From contig JAOCPU010000009.1 of the NCBI GenBank assembly GCA_035772785.1, positions 434,001 through 498,000 on the forward strand: a DNA stretch of 64,000 nucleotides. The letters run 5' to 3'. The notes below the pieces were generated by a model. It did no database searches, was not told where the DNA came from, and worked only from the letters and a program-made list of their open reading frames with translations. This DNA comes from Phlebiopsis flavidoalba (lineage: Eukaryota; Basidiomycota; Agaricomycetes; Polyporales; Phanerochaetaceae). Of the stretch, positions 12,045 through 25,340 are shown one piece after another. A program made the translations under genes and the position numbers. Numbering within the stretch: the first letter of the stretch is position 1; every line of letters begins with the position of its first letter.

Positions 12045-15000
12045 ATGGCATCAAGACCCAAGACTCATCGCGTTCCACAAGAACGACGAAGACACAAGCC
12101 AATGCCTTAGCGAATCCTCCAGTAGCAGCCTCTCGCCACTACGAGGATCATACTGTTTTCGCGCCACTCCTACTCCCCCTCCCCCATGAGCCGATGAAGA
12201 AAAACACTGCTCGGAAACCTTTCGCGAACAGGGAGCAACTCACAGGAGGCAAAAGGCCATCTTGCAATGAATGCCCCTCGGTCCAAAACACACCATTGGT
12301 GAAGAGTTTCTAGCTATGCTACCATCTCAGAAGATGAGGGATAGAGAGCCTATCAGGGTGTGTAAACTACCTTTTGACCTTATCTTTTGCCCTGAATCTC
12401 TATCCCTAGGCTTTTCTCCGCATTCGTCCTCAGCTGGGCTGCGAGGACGATGAAGTAGAGCAATCAAATCCATACCTTGCAACCCATCTCCGACACCGCG
12501 GTTCGTATGTCTGATCAACACACAACCGATAACTATGCCCACCTCGCGGCTACTCCATTGTGCCGCCTCCTTTCGATCTACACCTTTTCTCATGTCTTTT
12601 CCCCCTGCCACATCTCAATCAGATTTCTTCACAAAGACTACTTTGCCTCTGGTCAAAGACGTTTTAGAAGGTCAAAGTGGCCTACTGTTTACATACGGTG
12701 TAACAAACTCAGGGAAGACATACACTATACAAGGTGGAAATGAAAGAGGGCAGTGCAGGTATTCTACCCCGCACGCCTGGATGTCATATTCAACAGCATA
12801 GAGGACCTTCACGGAGATGGTAAGGGTAATGCACTGCGTTCTTCACCAAATATTAATACTCATCTTTGACTCTCTTAGTTCCGCCATACTGTCCGATTGC
12901 ATAGGCATAGAAACACGCTCCTCCTGAGCTGTCGTCTTTCCCAGAGATCCGACGGCCCTTTCGGACACAGCTACCCTCCAGTTCCTCCTCCGGCTCTCCA
13001 AGACCTTCTCTGTTGACCTGCCACCTGATGATCCCGACACCGAACCCGACAACGCTCAAGCTCGATAGAAACCATGATATGAATCGTATTATACCATCTG
13101 GCTATCTTATGCCGAGGGTGTACAACGAGAAGGCGTATGATTTATTCGCATCGTGCTTTGGAAGACCGATCGTGTTTTGACCGGTGCACCAATGACCACG
13201 TCACAATGACGCGAGGCTCCGGTGCAAGTTCACGTCCCACTTCGTCTTTCCTCAGCCTCTCCCTACAGGCAAACTCTCATTCCAAACCCCTTCTACTAAC
13301 CACCCGTAACCGGCAACAATGTCTATTACCGTGGGTTTAAAGCCTGCCCACGATCTGACTTTGACTCCAGCGACGGTGCTTTGTGTCGGGTGGTAAATAT
13401 GTGGCCGGGCTCAGAACAGCTCCGCGTCACGTCCGCCGCGCAAGCAAAAGGCCCTACTAAGGCTAGGACAATGCACAGACAAGTGCTTTGGCACCTTGGC
13501 AAACAGTCAAAGCAGCCGTAGCACGCACTGGTTACTATCAAGGTTCTACGCGTACATCGCGGCGAGCGCAACGTTTCGTGCACATCATATACGAACGTTT
13601 GACCCGGTTCTGACTGTGTCACAGGACCCGACCTCTATTCAAACATCACGCCTTCTGACTATAGTTGACCTCGCCAGGCCTCCGAGCGTAATAGACATAC
13701 GCACACAACTGGAGATCGCCTCCGTGAAGCAGGGAACATCAATAAGTCACTGATGGTTTCTTGGTCAATGTATGCGAGACAATGCGAAAACAACCAACGC
13801 GCTGTTGCACGAAGCCTTGGGGAGCCAAGGCGTGCGACGGTAGGGTGGATACCCGTGACGTGAAATTAAGGTTGTCTTGCTGTTGTAACCTTCAGACACA
13901 GCAAGTTAACTGAATATCCTCACGGACTATCTATTGTTGGGGCGAAGAGGGCAGAGTCGTATCCGTAAGTCCTAATTTGGTGTTTGTGAGAGGAAACACG
14001 AAAATTCATGTTCTCCAGAGACAGGCTATGATTTGTCAATATCAATCAACCGGTACGATACAGGTTACGATTACCGAAAACTCCTCAGTTGTCATGGTCA
14101 AGTTCTCCGCACTGGCGAAAGAAGTGCTGCACTACCGCGTCCTACTGCCGTGTCTCGGGCAATCCCTGCAGCCATTCTACCCCAGTCAGCCAGAACAAGA
14201 AAAGCTCAACTCGGGATAAATGCTAGACTTAGCGAAGGTTGACGCCTCTCACCGGAGAAAGGTCACCATTTCTGTCGGCGGTCGTGGGCCGGCCGTGTGG
14301 GTTGTAAAAGCGCACGTAAAACACACTTGGAAGTCGCTGAGCGGGTATGTCTCAGCTTGTATGCCTTCCTCGCGTCGTGGTATGTTGACTCCAAGGAAAC
14401 AGAGGATTGAGGACGATGGAGAGCCCTGGTGATGAGGACGAACGGTGACGATGAGCCCATCAACCCGCTCGTAGACGCATTGTTCGATGAAATCGAAAAC
14501 TTGCGCATCCATAGGTGAGGACTTTTAAATTCTTAGTAACTAGCGTCAGCTCACAAACATTATTACAGTTATTTGAAAGCGAGATGCGCTGTGCCATCAT
14601 CGCAAGCTTGTGAGACCAGAGAAGAAGTCATTGAGTGAGTGAGATGGGAGACCGTATGCAGCAGATGGAAAAGATGTACAACGCCCCGCCGGCTTATGAA
14701 ACAGGTATGCGAATACCCGCCACACTTCTCAGCAGATCATCTCCATGTTATTCCTACAGGTCGAACAGAATGAGATAAGGTTTGGATGGACGCCAAGATC
14801 GACATGCTACATCGTACTGGGGCGCCATTGGAAAACCTGTTGCGATCCCAACAGCTCCTCCGGAAGAGCCTTCTGAAGACTTGAGCGAGATTGAAGAGGC
14901 AAGAGGAAGAAATTGAACGCTAGTATTGTGTGTATTTCTCGTTTAATTTTCCTTGCTCAGGAGGTGACATTTAAGCAGCGCATAGTACGCGAACAAGGGA

Positions 15001-15644
15001 CGAGTCTGATAAAGACTCTGAACTGAGCGATCTCCCCTCGCCACTGGCGACTGCAAAAAGACTGCGTAACGCCAACAGCGTGCACCTACCGCAAGTGTTA
15101 GCCAAAGCCGGGACGTGGCTCCACCAAGCGAAGAGTCGGACTCTATGTTTTCTCCGTCAGCGAAGTCGAGGTCGATTGCCCACGACGAGGAAGTCACGTC
15201 TGAAATTGAGGAGTGGTCGCCAGACGAGGCCACCCCGAAGGCCCGCCAAAGAACGAGGAAAGCGTCGCAGGCACCCAGCAAACCACAGCCGAAACCAAAG
15301 CCCGCGGCAAAAGCAACTCGTGCGTCTACAAAAGAGGACCAGGTGTGTGCCCTGCTAGTCGAGCAGAGGACGGAAGGACTGTCCATCGACGAGGACTATG
15401 ATGCCTGACGATTCAGTTGTGGTTCTCCCTTCAAAGAAGACCAGGTACCCAGCACGACGATCAGCACTGCCTCCAGCACCTCACAACAAGGCGCAGAGAA
15501 AAAGAAGAAAAGGTTAGTTTCGGGCACTCGACATCGTGCCACCGCAGTTACTCATCGGGCTATTCCAGACAACTCAGTAAGAAAGCTGTGGTGACTGAGG
15601 AAGAGATTGAGCGAGCAGCTGGATTGGTCACTGGCGGTCAATAG
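12045..15644 (+). CDS. Kinesin-6 family motor protein, frameshifted
   Basis: Plus-end-directed mitotic motor; the kinesin-6 group (MKLP/KIF20, Klp9) acts on the spindle midzone. Seen: a basic N-terminus from 12045; FFTKTTLPLVKDVLEG and the P-loop segment GLLFTYGVTNSGKTYTIQ (about 12620-12738), where the TNSGKT form is typical of kinesin-6; LSYAEVYNE near 13100-13130; switch I traces (SSRS, near 13508); the VDLA segment of switch II near 13665; motor-end KFSALAKEVL near 14101-14130; acidic coiled-coil stalk pieces with DALFDEIENLR near 14475-14507; a tail rich in Ser/Lys/Pro (APSKPQPKPKPAAKATRAS, 15270-15333). A GTTAGT...TTCCAG intron near 15515-15568 precedes the final exon, with a stop at 15642-15644. 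Many indels. Whether the last exon belongs here or the gene stops at 15408 is open. Confidence 0.82.
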
Positions 15645-16043
15645 CTACGTCGCAGTGTTTCGCGGTGGCCGTTGAGTAGTTTCCTGTACTTTTTCTGTTG
15701 CTTTCATGTTACTTGCTGTGGTGCCCACCGTTTGTTGTACTACTGTCTGTAATCATACCAATACGTACCATGTGTGTGAGACCAATCAAATTCATCGATT
15801 GGCTGAAAATCGAGAATACGAGGCGTTCAGCTGACTAAAACATGCGCAATTGTAGATCAAAATCATACATGGAAAAAGCGATACGAAAAATAATGGGATC
15901 ATGAAGAGCTACAAGAGTTCGTGCGTGACTGAAGAACGTATCGTCGTAATGATGCAGGAACATGAGAAACATTAGAGACGTCCATGAGCGGACGCTCGGG
16001 TCATATGGTAGAAAGGCGAGAACGCAGAATTTGGTTGGATACT
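15645..16043. other. Convergent 3' intergenic region (kinesin-6 / tricalbin)
   Basis: About 400 bp, AT-rich, between two convergent genes. No coding or RNA signal is recognised. Confidence 0.5.
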
Positions 16044-19000
16044 TTACAGTCCTTTTAATCGTCCTTGTCTGCTCTTCGCCGACTTAGGCTGAAGCGAGAC
16101 GGCGAGATTTGCTGGCGGGCCGCGGCTGTCGATGGACGACATTGACGAGCGGTTGCGTAGGACACGCTCGGCGTCGAAGTCGAACCTCATGCGCAGCTGC
16201 CCTTGTCCTTCGCGGAGTTCGACGCGATGACGTCGGTGGATGAGGAAACACCGGGCTGTACGTGTCTCCAGATCTACACAAGAGAAGTCAGAAAGGCGAG
16301 GTCTTAATAAAGGCAAGGAGCTTACATCGACTTCACCAGAGCCCAGAAGCTTGTCCTTGCCAAGGGTCTTGTAGTCAAAGATCCAACGCGTATAGCTTAG
16401 GCTGTGAGGGTCCAGCAACGAAGCTAAAGCTTTTCTTGCCTGAAAAACATATCAGTCAACACGCTAGCCTCACGACAAGAACAAAGAAGACATACACTCT
16501 GGGGTAGCAGACTTGATGTGCTTCGTCTTGTGCTCCTTGTCGCCAACACGCAGAACAACATAAGGCTTCGTGTCGCTCTGTGACAGGTCCTTCGCATCGA
16601 TCACGGTAACCCTCAGAGTGCCAGGCTCCGACGACGCCGAGCCGTTTGCGACACCGTTACCGTTACCGTTGAGGGCCGCAGGGTACGTCGAGCTAGCTGG
16701 CATCAAGTGTTCGCGCCGCCTACAGGTACAGAGGCTTGTCCTGCGGGCGCCTCCTTATCGGACACGCTATCGGAGTCCGAGCCATTGCCACGACGGAACA
16801 CGCTCGTCACACCGTTGAAGACCACCACTTGCCGGCGCCGACGGGGGATGTCGGCCAATCTGCGTCATGGCGCGGCCGGCGGTGGAGAAGGTCGAGGTGT
16901 TCTTGCGCGCCTTGGCGATGATCTCGGGGCGGAAGGTGAGCATGACGCGGATGTGGCCCTTGTCGCCGTACTTGGTGGGTGTGCGAGAGGGGGATGTCCT
17001 GCTCAACACCCATGAATGGCTCGAGACTCTCGAGGTCGATCTTTCCGGAACCTTAAGCTCTTTGCCACCCTGCTCGATCTGGTTCCAGTCGAAGACTTCG
17101 AGGGTGAAGTTCGCGCCCACACGTGAGCCCTGGCGACAACATGAGCACAGAATAAGTGTACCCTAAGAATTGCACGTACCACTTGCACAACGAACTGCTC
17201 GTTCCACTCTGGGTTGACGGTCTTCTTCCGTGTCTGCGACTTGCAGACCTTCTGGCCATTGAGGGAGAACACGACATAGGGGTCGGATTTGCCTGCAGTA
17301 CATCTCAGCACATAGCTCAGGGAAATTGATTTGAGCACTCACCACCACGGTCCGCGGCATGGTGATGTCCTTGCCATGGATGAGCGTGATGTTCACGATT
17401 CCTTGATCTAAAAACAAAAAGAATGAACAAGGGCGATATTCAGGTGGGAAATTCGACGCACTGTTGACGCTCTCGCGAGGTTCTAGGATAATAGGAACTG
17501 GCATGTAATCGCGTCTCAATCTCCACAGTCGACGTCTTGTCCTTTCGTCATCAGTATGCGCGAGTGTGAACGTCGCCGGCCCATTCTAGCCGGAAGTCAG
17601 CCCATCTGTCAATCAAGCTGATAGGAGGAAAGGGCGCCACTCACTAAAGTTGGCTTTAAGAAGTCCTTTTGCTTCGCCCTTGAACTCGGCGATGATGTCG
17701 TCTTTGTCGTCCCTCGTCCGCCTCATTCAATATCGCAACCACACGCGGCTCTAAAGTCGAGCTCCTTAATTGAAACCTTCGCCGATGTATTGCTCAATAA
17801 CGGCCGCTCGTGCTCGCGCGCGCAGGGGGCTACTGTGGGTATGAACGGCGCACGGCTGACGCGGTGCCAATAGGCGTCGTCCAGCAGCACCTCGAGACGC
17901 GCCTTCTGCGCAGCGTGCCCGCCAATGACGTTGAAGCTATAATAACTCCGCCTCTGCAAGGAACAGCCATGCGACAGTGAGCTTCCATGCATGCGCAAAA
18001 GCGCAGGAAATCGGCACTCACGGTGCTGCAGCAGCTCCTCGACGCTCAGCTTCGGGCGTACGTCGATCCTCGGGCCGCTTCTCGGCGTTCGACCTTGCGC
18101 GACTTGCTCGTCGAGCGGCGACAGCTGGAATCAAGCGTGCCTGTCGTCTTCGTCGGTAGCGGTCGTATCAGTCGACATGCTCTTCTTGTGGCCCTTTCCG
18201 TTCGTCAACTTCTCGTCCGCGCCCAGCGGTACAGACACCGTGATGCCAAAAGAGAAATAGGGGGTGTCCGGCACAAGCTGGTTCTCATCAGACTCGCCTG
18301 ACGAGGAGACATCATTCGTCGGCGTTCGCTCTCGTCGCCGCCGCCCTGGACGGCGCGCTCGATGGCATTGGGGCCCGAAGAGAACGTAAAGTTCCTGACA
18401 TGCATGGCAGGCACAAACTCTGCCTCGTAGAACAGCTTTCCCTTGAACGCGCCCTTGTCCAGACGGATAGAGTCCTCGCCGACCTTCTTGCCCGTCGAGG
18501 CATACGAATTGGTGCCGTCGACGGCATGTGCGAGGTCGGTGAGTGGAAGCTCGACATAGCCCATAGACCGGTCCTAAGAATAGTAAAGTTAGCCGGAACA
18601 AAGTCAGTTCCGTAAATTAAAAGCATTCATTACCTTCGTGAGATGTTTGATAATCCATGCACTCATGAGCATCATCGTCTACGAAACAATCTATCAGCGT
18701 CATAATCAAATGGCCAGTGTGCATGACGTACTTCTTTTAATGATGCACTGTAGGACAAGTACGGTCGTAGATCAGCACCCTGGCACCTCCACGCCCGTAA
18801 CAACGAGGCTTACCTGGAATGTAAATAATCTGATCCCACTCGGGATTGAGGTCTGTCCGTAGCGTTAGCTCCCCCTTCTAAGCCGACTAAACGGCGACAT
18901 AACTTACTGTTGTTGACAACCTCCGTCCGGCCCTGCGTGACGTTGTTGATCTGCACACGAACATATGGGTCGCTCTGGAGATCAAAGTCAATGGGATCCA

Positions 19001-21918
19001 ATGGCAGTGCTTCCATTCTAGAAGCCTCACCTTCCCGCCCAGGGTAGCCTCCACATTCCTAGGTGTAGCAAGGTTCAGCTCCATCATGTCGCGCATACAT
19101 AAGGAGAGAGCAGCCACGCACTTGACATCCTGCGCCTTCTTCAACCACAACCTCACGACACCGATGGGCGTGACATACTGGTCCGCGCCGTGAGGGGCTG
19201 CCCGCCATGTTTTGAGGCGGCTTCCACTCCGCGCTGATGCGCAAGCTGGTCAGAGCCCGGCGACGAAGCACAAAAAAAGAAGCCGCTCAGCGGCCCACCA
19301 GTCGCGCACCCGGCCGTCCTTCCAGCTTCGCGTCGAGCAGGTCCCGCGAGCCGTATGCTCATGTATCCGATCACGGGGTCCTTCAGGACTCGCGGTCGTC
19401 GATGACCTTCACCGTCACGCACCGACGAGGTCTTTGTCCGAGCACAGGAACTCGGGTCGTCGACTACCCACACAGACCGGGCTTGTTCGTGGTGCTTGAA
19501 CCTTGGGCGTCCCATATGTGAACGCGCTGGTTGTTCCCTGACGTTAGACCTTGGGTCACCGATCGGGAGTGAGGTCTCCGGTCATGGAGCTTGGACCTGA
19601 TCAAAGTACCTTGGCTTGGTGAATAGTGTGGCGGGAAAACAATAGGCCGGGGACCATCTGCAAAAAAATTTCAACAAAGGCAATTATAAATGCGGCAAAC
19701 CAAACATGGCTTACTGGTGTCGAGGAATCTCCTCGGTGCCGGACGTCTCTTGCTTCAAGACGGGGAAGAAGCTCCCATCGGAACCCCCTCCATGAACATC
19801 CCCTGTCCCTTGCCCCGTCCATCTGCGGATAACGCTCCTCACGCCCTCGTACACGGCATCGTCGCGAAGCTTCGACAAGTCAACGTAGCGAATCCATATC
19901 CGTATCCTTGCGGTGGTCGTTGTAATCGAAGCAAAGAAAGAACAGCACTCTGTAAGTGTTGTTGACAAGTAGGAACTTAGTTTCCATCCACGAAGGCGTC
20001 GACTGTCAAGTCAAGAAGTGAGGTGTTGACGCATCGCAATATATGCACAGCAATTAAGGCAGTGTACTGTGCTCTTCTTGTACTTCGTGTGCGCCAGCTC
20101 TCTCTCGCTGGTTAATGCTAGAGCACTGACATGACGGATTCGGGTCTAGTTCCTCCGCCAATCTTGGTCTGTCTTCAAGTCGCGCGGCGGGCTGTTGGAT
20201 GGTAAATCGCCTTTGCAAGACTCCAGATGGGCTCCGATGGTCAAGCGGCACTCTCCACCTTGTGTTGTGGAGAGGGCATGTTGCTGCGATACTCAAACGT
20301 AAAAGAATGTTTCGGTGGTCATATACATAATAGCCGACCAAAGAAAAATTAGGGACTGTGGCTTGCACCATGTTCCGAATGAACGGCGGACAGCCCAGGT
20401 AAGCTCTTCGCCCCCAAGATTAATTTATGATGGCAACCACAGCACGAAAAGCGCGCGGGACTTACGTTGGCGATTATCGAAGCCGAATGTTCTCACCGCC
20501 GCGATAGGCCACCCTGTTGAGCACATAGTCAAAAGTCGAGTTCTCGAAATGAACGGACAAGTCAACTGAGGATGTCCAACCAACTTGGACGTGCGGAATG
20601 TCGTCATGAGCTTGATGCGAACTCGCCAGGCAAACCAGTGAAGCTCATATCCTCCAACAACACAGGGATAGCGAGCTGGTCCGGCAAGAGCTAATTTGAC
20701 CTGGTGACCAAAAACTAGCGACACGAAAGAACAAACTCTGGATTGACCTTTGTTCTTGGTCTGTACTAGGCGTCAAGTTCCGGAAACATCGTTGGGAGTA
20801 AAGGACAGGGCCCCAGTACCATCATGATGATGGCTTCAGCTGTGAGTCGGGAAGGTTTGACCCTTGGTGTTATCATAGGTGCCTTGCTTGCCCGAGGGAC
20901 GTGAACTAAGGGTGAGGCGGATGGGACGTCCAGGAAAACTCCGGGCAAACACTGTGCTCAAAATCTATGGTCGACAGGTCGCAATGTGATAGGTCTCGAC
21001 ATCACAGGTTCGTAGATCAGCCAGAAACGATCAAATATAAAGTTGTTGATCCATGATCCGCAGACTCGTTCGTGGTCCCATGAAAGCCGTTGCACTTGAC
21101 GAGACGCTATGCGCGCTGGATGTCATCACGGTCTTGCGCGCGGCGCCTCGTACGCGCCATAGGGACGTCGAGTAGTAGGTGCTGGCAAACGCGAGGACGA
21201 TAAAGAGCCATCCCCACCCGTAAATTGAAACGCGTGAGGAAGTGGGTTACAATGACGACCTGAGTCAAGCTTGTCAATCTCCGCACGGGAAACGACAATT
21301 GAGAGCCCGAGAACGAACCGCCATGAGGAGTGCGGCGTTGTGATACCACTCGCCGTAGTACTGCTCCTTCAAGAAGGCGTCCAGAACAGTCTTCTCCTTG
21401 GCCTCGCCTTCACAGAGAGCGTTTTTGTTCGTCGAGTCCCGGCCGCGGCGCGCCAGCCGGCCTGTTTGTACCAGTCGGGTATCACAGGGGCGGGCCCCGC
21501 AGGTATGGCACCTGGGGGCGCTGCTGCAGTGGCCGTTGGGGGGCTCCTCGACCCTCCTTGAGCTTGTCCACAGGTAAGGTCTTCAATCGTGATTGCTCGG
21601 CAGCACATGGGCGTCGCCGGTGTCCACTGGAACCTCTGACCAGCACGTCATAGAGCGCAGTGGCTCGCGCGCGATTATGCGAACAGGTACCCACCGACAC
21701 CGCCTGCCTCGTATCCATCCTTGCGGCAACCCCAGCTTCTCCTCCCCCCTGGGCAAGCCTGCGAGGCCTTTGCTTGCTTCTGGAGGCGCATTTGGGTCGA
21801 AAGTGTGTACTGGGACCTGTCCCTTGCTGACGTCTTCTCTGCCGGCAATGACGTTGAGTTGGGCTTGGGAACCATTAGGAGGAGTTACAGTAACATCCGG
21901 GACCGCAGGCGTGGCCAT
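16044..21918 (-). CDS. Tricalbin-type ER-plasma membrane tether (membrane hairpin, SMP domain, several C2 domains), frameshifted
   Basis: Tricalbins (extended synaptotagmins) anchor cortical ER to the plasma membrane and carry lipid through an SMP domain. Seen, reading leftwards: an ATG at 21918 (MATPAVPDVTVTPPNGSQ); PDWYKQAGWRAAAG (near 21482-21440); the membrane hairpin with THFLTRFNL (21250-21220); MARTRRRA (21162) opening the SMP domain, with RIKLMTTF near 20625-20600 and FGFDN near 20490; then C2 domains with DPVIGYMSIRLA (19390-19355), RLWLKKAQDVK (19153-19121), SDPYVRVQINNVTQGRTEVV (18975-18915), GYVELPLTDLAHAVDG (18563-18515), SDPYVVFSLNGQKVCKSQTR (17284-17225), NFTLEVFDWNQIE (17110-17075) and DTKPYVVLRVGDKEHKTKHI (16575-16516). 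The stop is at 16044. Expected size is about 1,500 residues. At least four C2 domains are evident; frame breaks prevent an exact count. Confidence 0.88.
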
Positions 21919-24098
21919 GCCGGATGGGACGCGGGAGGGAGGTATAGGGAGAGAGTGAAGTGTAGTGGGAGAAAGAGAGAGTAAACAGGAGGGTCTCGGG
22001 AAAATTTTTTTTTTTTTTATGAATGCAATTTAGAAATCCTAATTATCGAGACAACTAAATTCTTCGGGCTGCGAGCCTTTCCACCCTGTGCCCGATGACG
22101 TGTGGCGTCAGTCCCGTCCCGTACAGGACCCCGGACGACCCCACCTCTTTCTGATCCCAAGCCGCCACCTCTCCCTCAAGCTTTTCTGTGTTTCAACCTT
22201 CTCCACGACCACCAGCACACAAAACAGCGGTCCACACAGCAGACACACCTCAGCACTCGCCAGAATATAATGTGCTCAGGGGTCGAAACACATCCGTCCC
22301 AATCGCCAGCTAATTTCAGGCACTCGCAGGCTGGCCTCCGGCCGAGACATTCGGCGAGGGACCTGAGCACAGGGCTGGCCGTCCTTAAATGGGTGCATGC
22401 AAAATTCTTCATGATATCCATGTTTCCATGGCGCTGCTGCTAGGCGACATCGGAGGCTCCGTCCTGAGAATGCTGGTGCTGTCGTACAGGGCTTGCACGC
22501 GACCATTCTTGTCAGCCTGGAAACTGGGATGCACTGGTGGGCAGGGGTCTAGGCGCCCTATCAATAACGGGGATTCGATCACAGTCACCGCTTTCGTGGA
22601 GCATCCCGACGCGTCTGGGGACGGCGCTTGGCGGGGGTCCAAGCACCGGCAAATGAGAACACTCAAAAGCGAAATGAGCCACCGGGACCGCATTGTTCGC
22701 CCTTTGCTCCTGCACCTCCTCGTCCGCAGAAATGGGGGGTGCTCAATATCCTGCTGATTGGCTTTGACCTGCAGCTGGAGCCCTGAAGATCCGAACGCCA
22801 CACCCAAAGGCACTTGCACGGCGCGCGGACTATCGCACCGGGCAGCGCTGTACCTCGCACATGGACGGATGACGTCCTTTTCCACAGATAACACTGCTCC
22901 TCTGTGCTAAACGGCCACATACTCCCCCAAAGGTCTTCCTGACATAGCCCCCGACGGCCGACGCTGACGACATTGCCAAACTTCGAACAACGTCGGCCGA
23001 CGGCTCCGAACTGGGCACTTGCCACTGCCTCGCCGTGTACACGAGGAACGCGTTTGTAGTATGAAGTATGGCCTCACGACAGACATTGAGTAGCCACTGT
23101 CGTGGTATCGACATGGGAGAGGTGCGCTCTCCGCCTGGATACGCGCAGTAATGCTATACTTGGATCACTCACAACAAATACCATCTGTATAGCATCACAG
23201 GTCGACTGCCGGCTTACTTGGTTGGTACAACTAGTACTCGTACATGGCGACAATGCCCAGTATCGCCGCCATGTGCGCAGTGGATATGGAGGACTAAGTG
23301 CGTCTCTGCTTGCTGTGCACTCGCACATAAGAGCCGTGTGCGGGCGTCAGCAAGCAAAAGGGCAGATTTTCTCCATTCACGCTGCTGGTTACACGCCAAC
23401 CTGCGACTGATGCACGTCGTGTGCCCGGCCTCAACCAGGCCTCACAGACGTCGAGCTCGGCTGGCGGATTGTGGGACATCCAGGCCTCAAACACGACAAC
23501 GGTGCGACTAGCCTCGCGCATCTGGCATCGAAATTGTGGCGAAGGCACAGCCCATCCCGGCAGCCCGTTGTGTGCCCTGTCGCAGAGCCCCGCTTTCGCG
23601 CAACCCGCCCACAGACCCCGACAGCGAGCGCTCCCACGCCGACAACGTCGACGCGCGCCTACGCGCGCCGCCAGACGCCCGGGTCCCCCCGCGCGCTGGG
23701 CCGCGTCCATATGCGGCGTCGTTGGCTTGTTCTCCTGCAAGGCAATGCTTGTCCGCGCACGACTGCTTGCGCGCGGCCTACAAACGTCGCCCTCTTTGCG
23801 GACAAGAGGTGTCGCGCGCTGATGCGGTGTTTTCTACCCAGGCCGCGTTCGCGCACGGCTCTCGTGGAATTTCTCGCTGGGCAACCGTGCGTGCCGGTTG
23901 TGCTGGGCTCGCCTATGCTCGTGGCTCTTTTTCGGTCCCCGCAAAGAGCGACAAAGGAAGCATATGCCAAACGCCTTGTCCGGGGCGGCCCCAGGGTCCA
24001 GCAACCCCAGTCTGTTCCACTACCATTTCGTCCGTCGCAGGAGCTCGCTCTTTTTTTGTACCTTTATCCCTAGGTACCGCGTCCTCTACCAACTCACA
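21919..24098. other. Region without a recognised gene
   Basis: The left end is the tricalbin promoter, with a long T-run at about 22003-22018. A pyrimidine-rich stretch (22140-22260) resembles a fungal 5' leader on the plus strand. From 22280 to 24090 open frames exist on both strands (minus 22409-22894, plus 23471-24073), but none shows a family I know, and their Arg/Pro/Cys-rich content looks like GC-rich sequence read in a wrong frame. A real but indel-broken gene here cannot be excluded. Confidence 0.4.
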
Positions 24099-24533
24099 AT
24101 GCGTTCGATGTTTATTTTGACTCGTGTGTTTTGCTGTCTCTGCGCTCGTTCTCGGTGGTGAGAAGTCTACGATCTACCTGTTGAACGAAACATGCTCAAA
24201 CCTTGTTCAGCTGCTCATGTTGCATACGGGGCGCCCATCGACGCGCGCGACCAGCCCGTCGCGGCTGTTGCTGTTGGAGTTGAAGGAGCCAACATTGTAT
24301 GCCGATTGCAGATCATCCTAGTACCCGAGCTCACCAAGCAATCCACAGGCTCGTGAGGTTCCACCAGTCATGATCAGAGAGCCTGAAGTGATCGCCCCAC
24401 GGATCGAGGCTACAGCAGTAAGTCGCCCTCACCCTCGTCCCGCGTTTCTACTCACACAACGACCCGTCAGGACGAAGGCGTGGACATCCTGAAGCGGATG
24501 TGCCTCATGGTGTGGGCCTGTAAGCGCGACTGA
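24099..24533 (+). CDS. Candidate small secreted or membrane-anchored protein, unrecognised
   Basis: I do not recognise this product. The ATG at 24099 opens a hydrophobic leader (MRSMFILTRVF, then a one-base shift to VSALVLGGEK) that looks like a signal peptide. The frame continues as VYDLPVERNMLKPCSAAHVA and then VAVGVEGANIVCRLQIILV with two cysteines. After another shift comes VPPVMIREPEVIAPRIEATA, an intron-like GTAAGT...CGTCAG (about 24419-24470), and DEGVDILKRMCLMVWACKR before a TGA at 24531-24533. The leader, the length (about 130 residues) and codon-like regularity support a gene, but two frameshifts are needed and no family is known to me. Confidence 0.35.
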
Positions 24534-25340
24534 GCCGGCCTCGACTCTCGCCACAAGCCCACCCCACCCCGCCTCACTTCGTTCACCGCCCAGCCTCGTT
24601 CTCGCTGCTTAGGACTCTCTGTGCCTCACCACAGCTCACACTCCTTCGATCACCGACTTATTGCTATTAAATCCCGTCGTTCCGCTTGATGCCACGGCAG
24701 TCCACTCCTTCGACACACCGCGTTCGTTATCCTGTACACATGCCTACCCGTACTGTCGTTTGTTATATTGTCGTCTCGCGTAACTCTGTACCGTTAGTAT
24801 TTATGTGGCACAGTAGTGCGAGCCTATCTCGCCCTGTGTGTAGACTTCTATCGTGTATCCGTAGGAGGTTATATTTATTATGTTGTGGTTATACGTCTAG
24901 CCTGCTGGCCGCAGGGTCAGTCTGCGGGTGTGCATGCAAGGATTTCTACGACGAAACCTCGACACGGGCGGGGCCAAGCTGAGCTGCTGATAGAAGGTTG
25001 CGAGCCCTCCGACCTAGTAGGGTCTCTAGTCGGGACCACCCACTGACACTCCTGACACCTCAGCTTGTCCATGCGTCATCCGCACGACCTATCGACGCGC
25101 ATTGGTGCGGGAACGCAGGCGGCAGCGCGCCAGAGCAGCAAGAATTGCACACGCCGCGGCGGCAGGAGTAGCTTGAGCGTCGGCTTTGCTATGATCTTGA
25201 CCTGTGTCCTCACTGTCAAGTTTCAACTTTGCAAGTTCAAAGTTCAAGTTTTAACTTTTCATGACACTGCTCACTGGTGCTCAGTGCAGGTCTAAATTCG
25301 ACTAAAGTGAAAAAAAAAGTCGCATACGGCAACATCATCA
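24534..25340. other. Intergenic region with an AAGTT/AACTT-rich patch
   Basis: No gene is recognised. Pyrimidine-rich stretches follow the candidate gene. At 25218-25258 short AAGTT and AACTT words alternate, so the patch can fold back on itself. The right end is the 3' flank of the tRNA gene. Confidence 0.4.
25310..25318 (-). terminator. Pol III terminator of tRNA-Gln
   Basis: A run of nine A on the plus strand reads as nine T on the tRNA strand, starting 22 nt downstream of the tRNA 3' end. T-runs of this length stop RNA polymerase III. Confidence 0.65.

Noticed and set aside
22409..22894. 161-codon open frame on the minus strand
   Set aside because: It is the longest frame in this interval, but its composition is Arg/Ser/Cys-rich with no domain, signal peptide or intron support. 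Overlapping frames on the plus strand look equally plausible.
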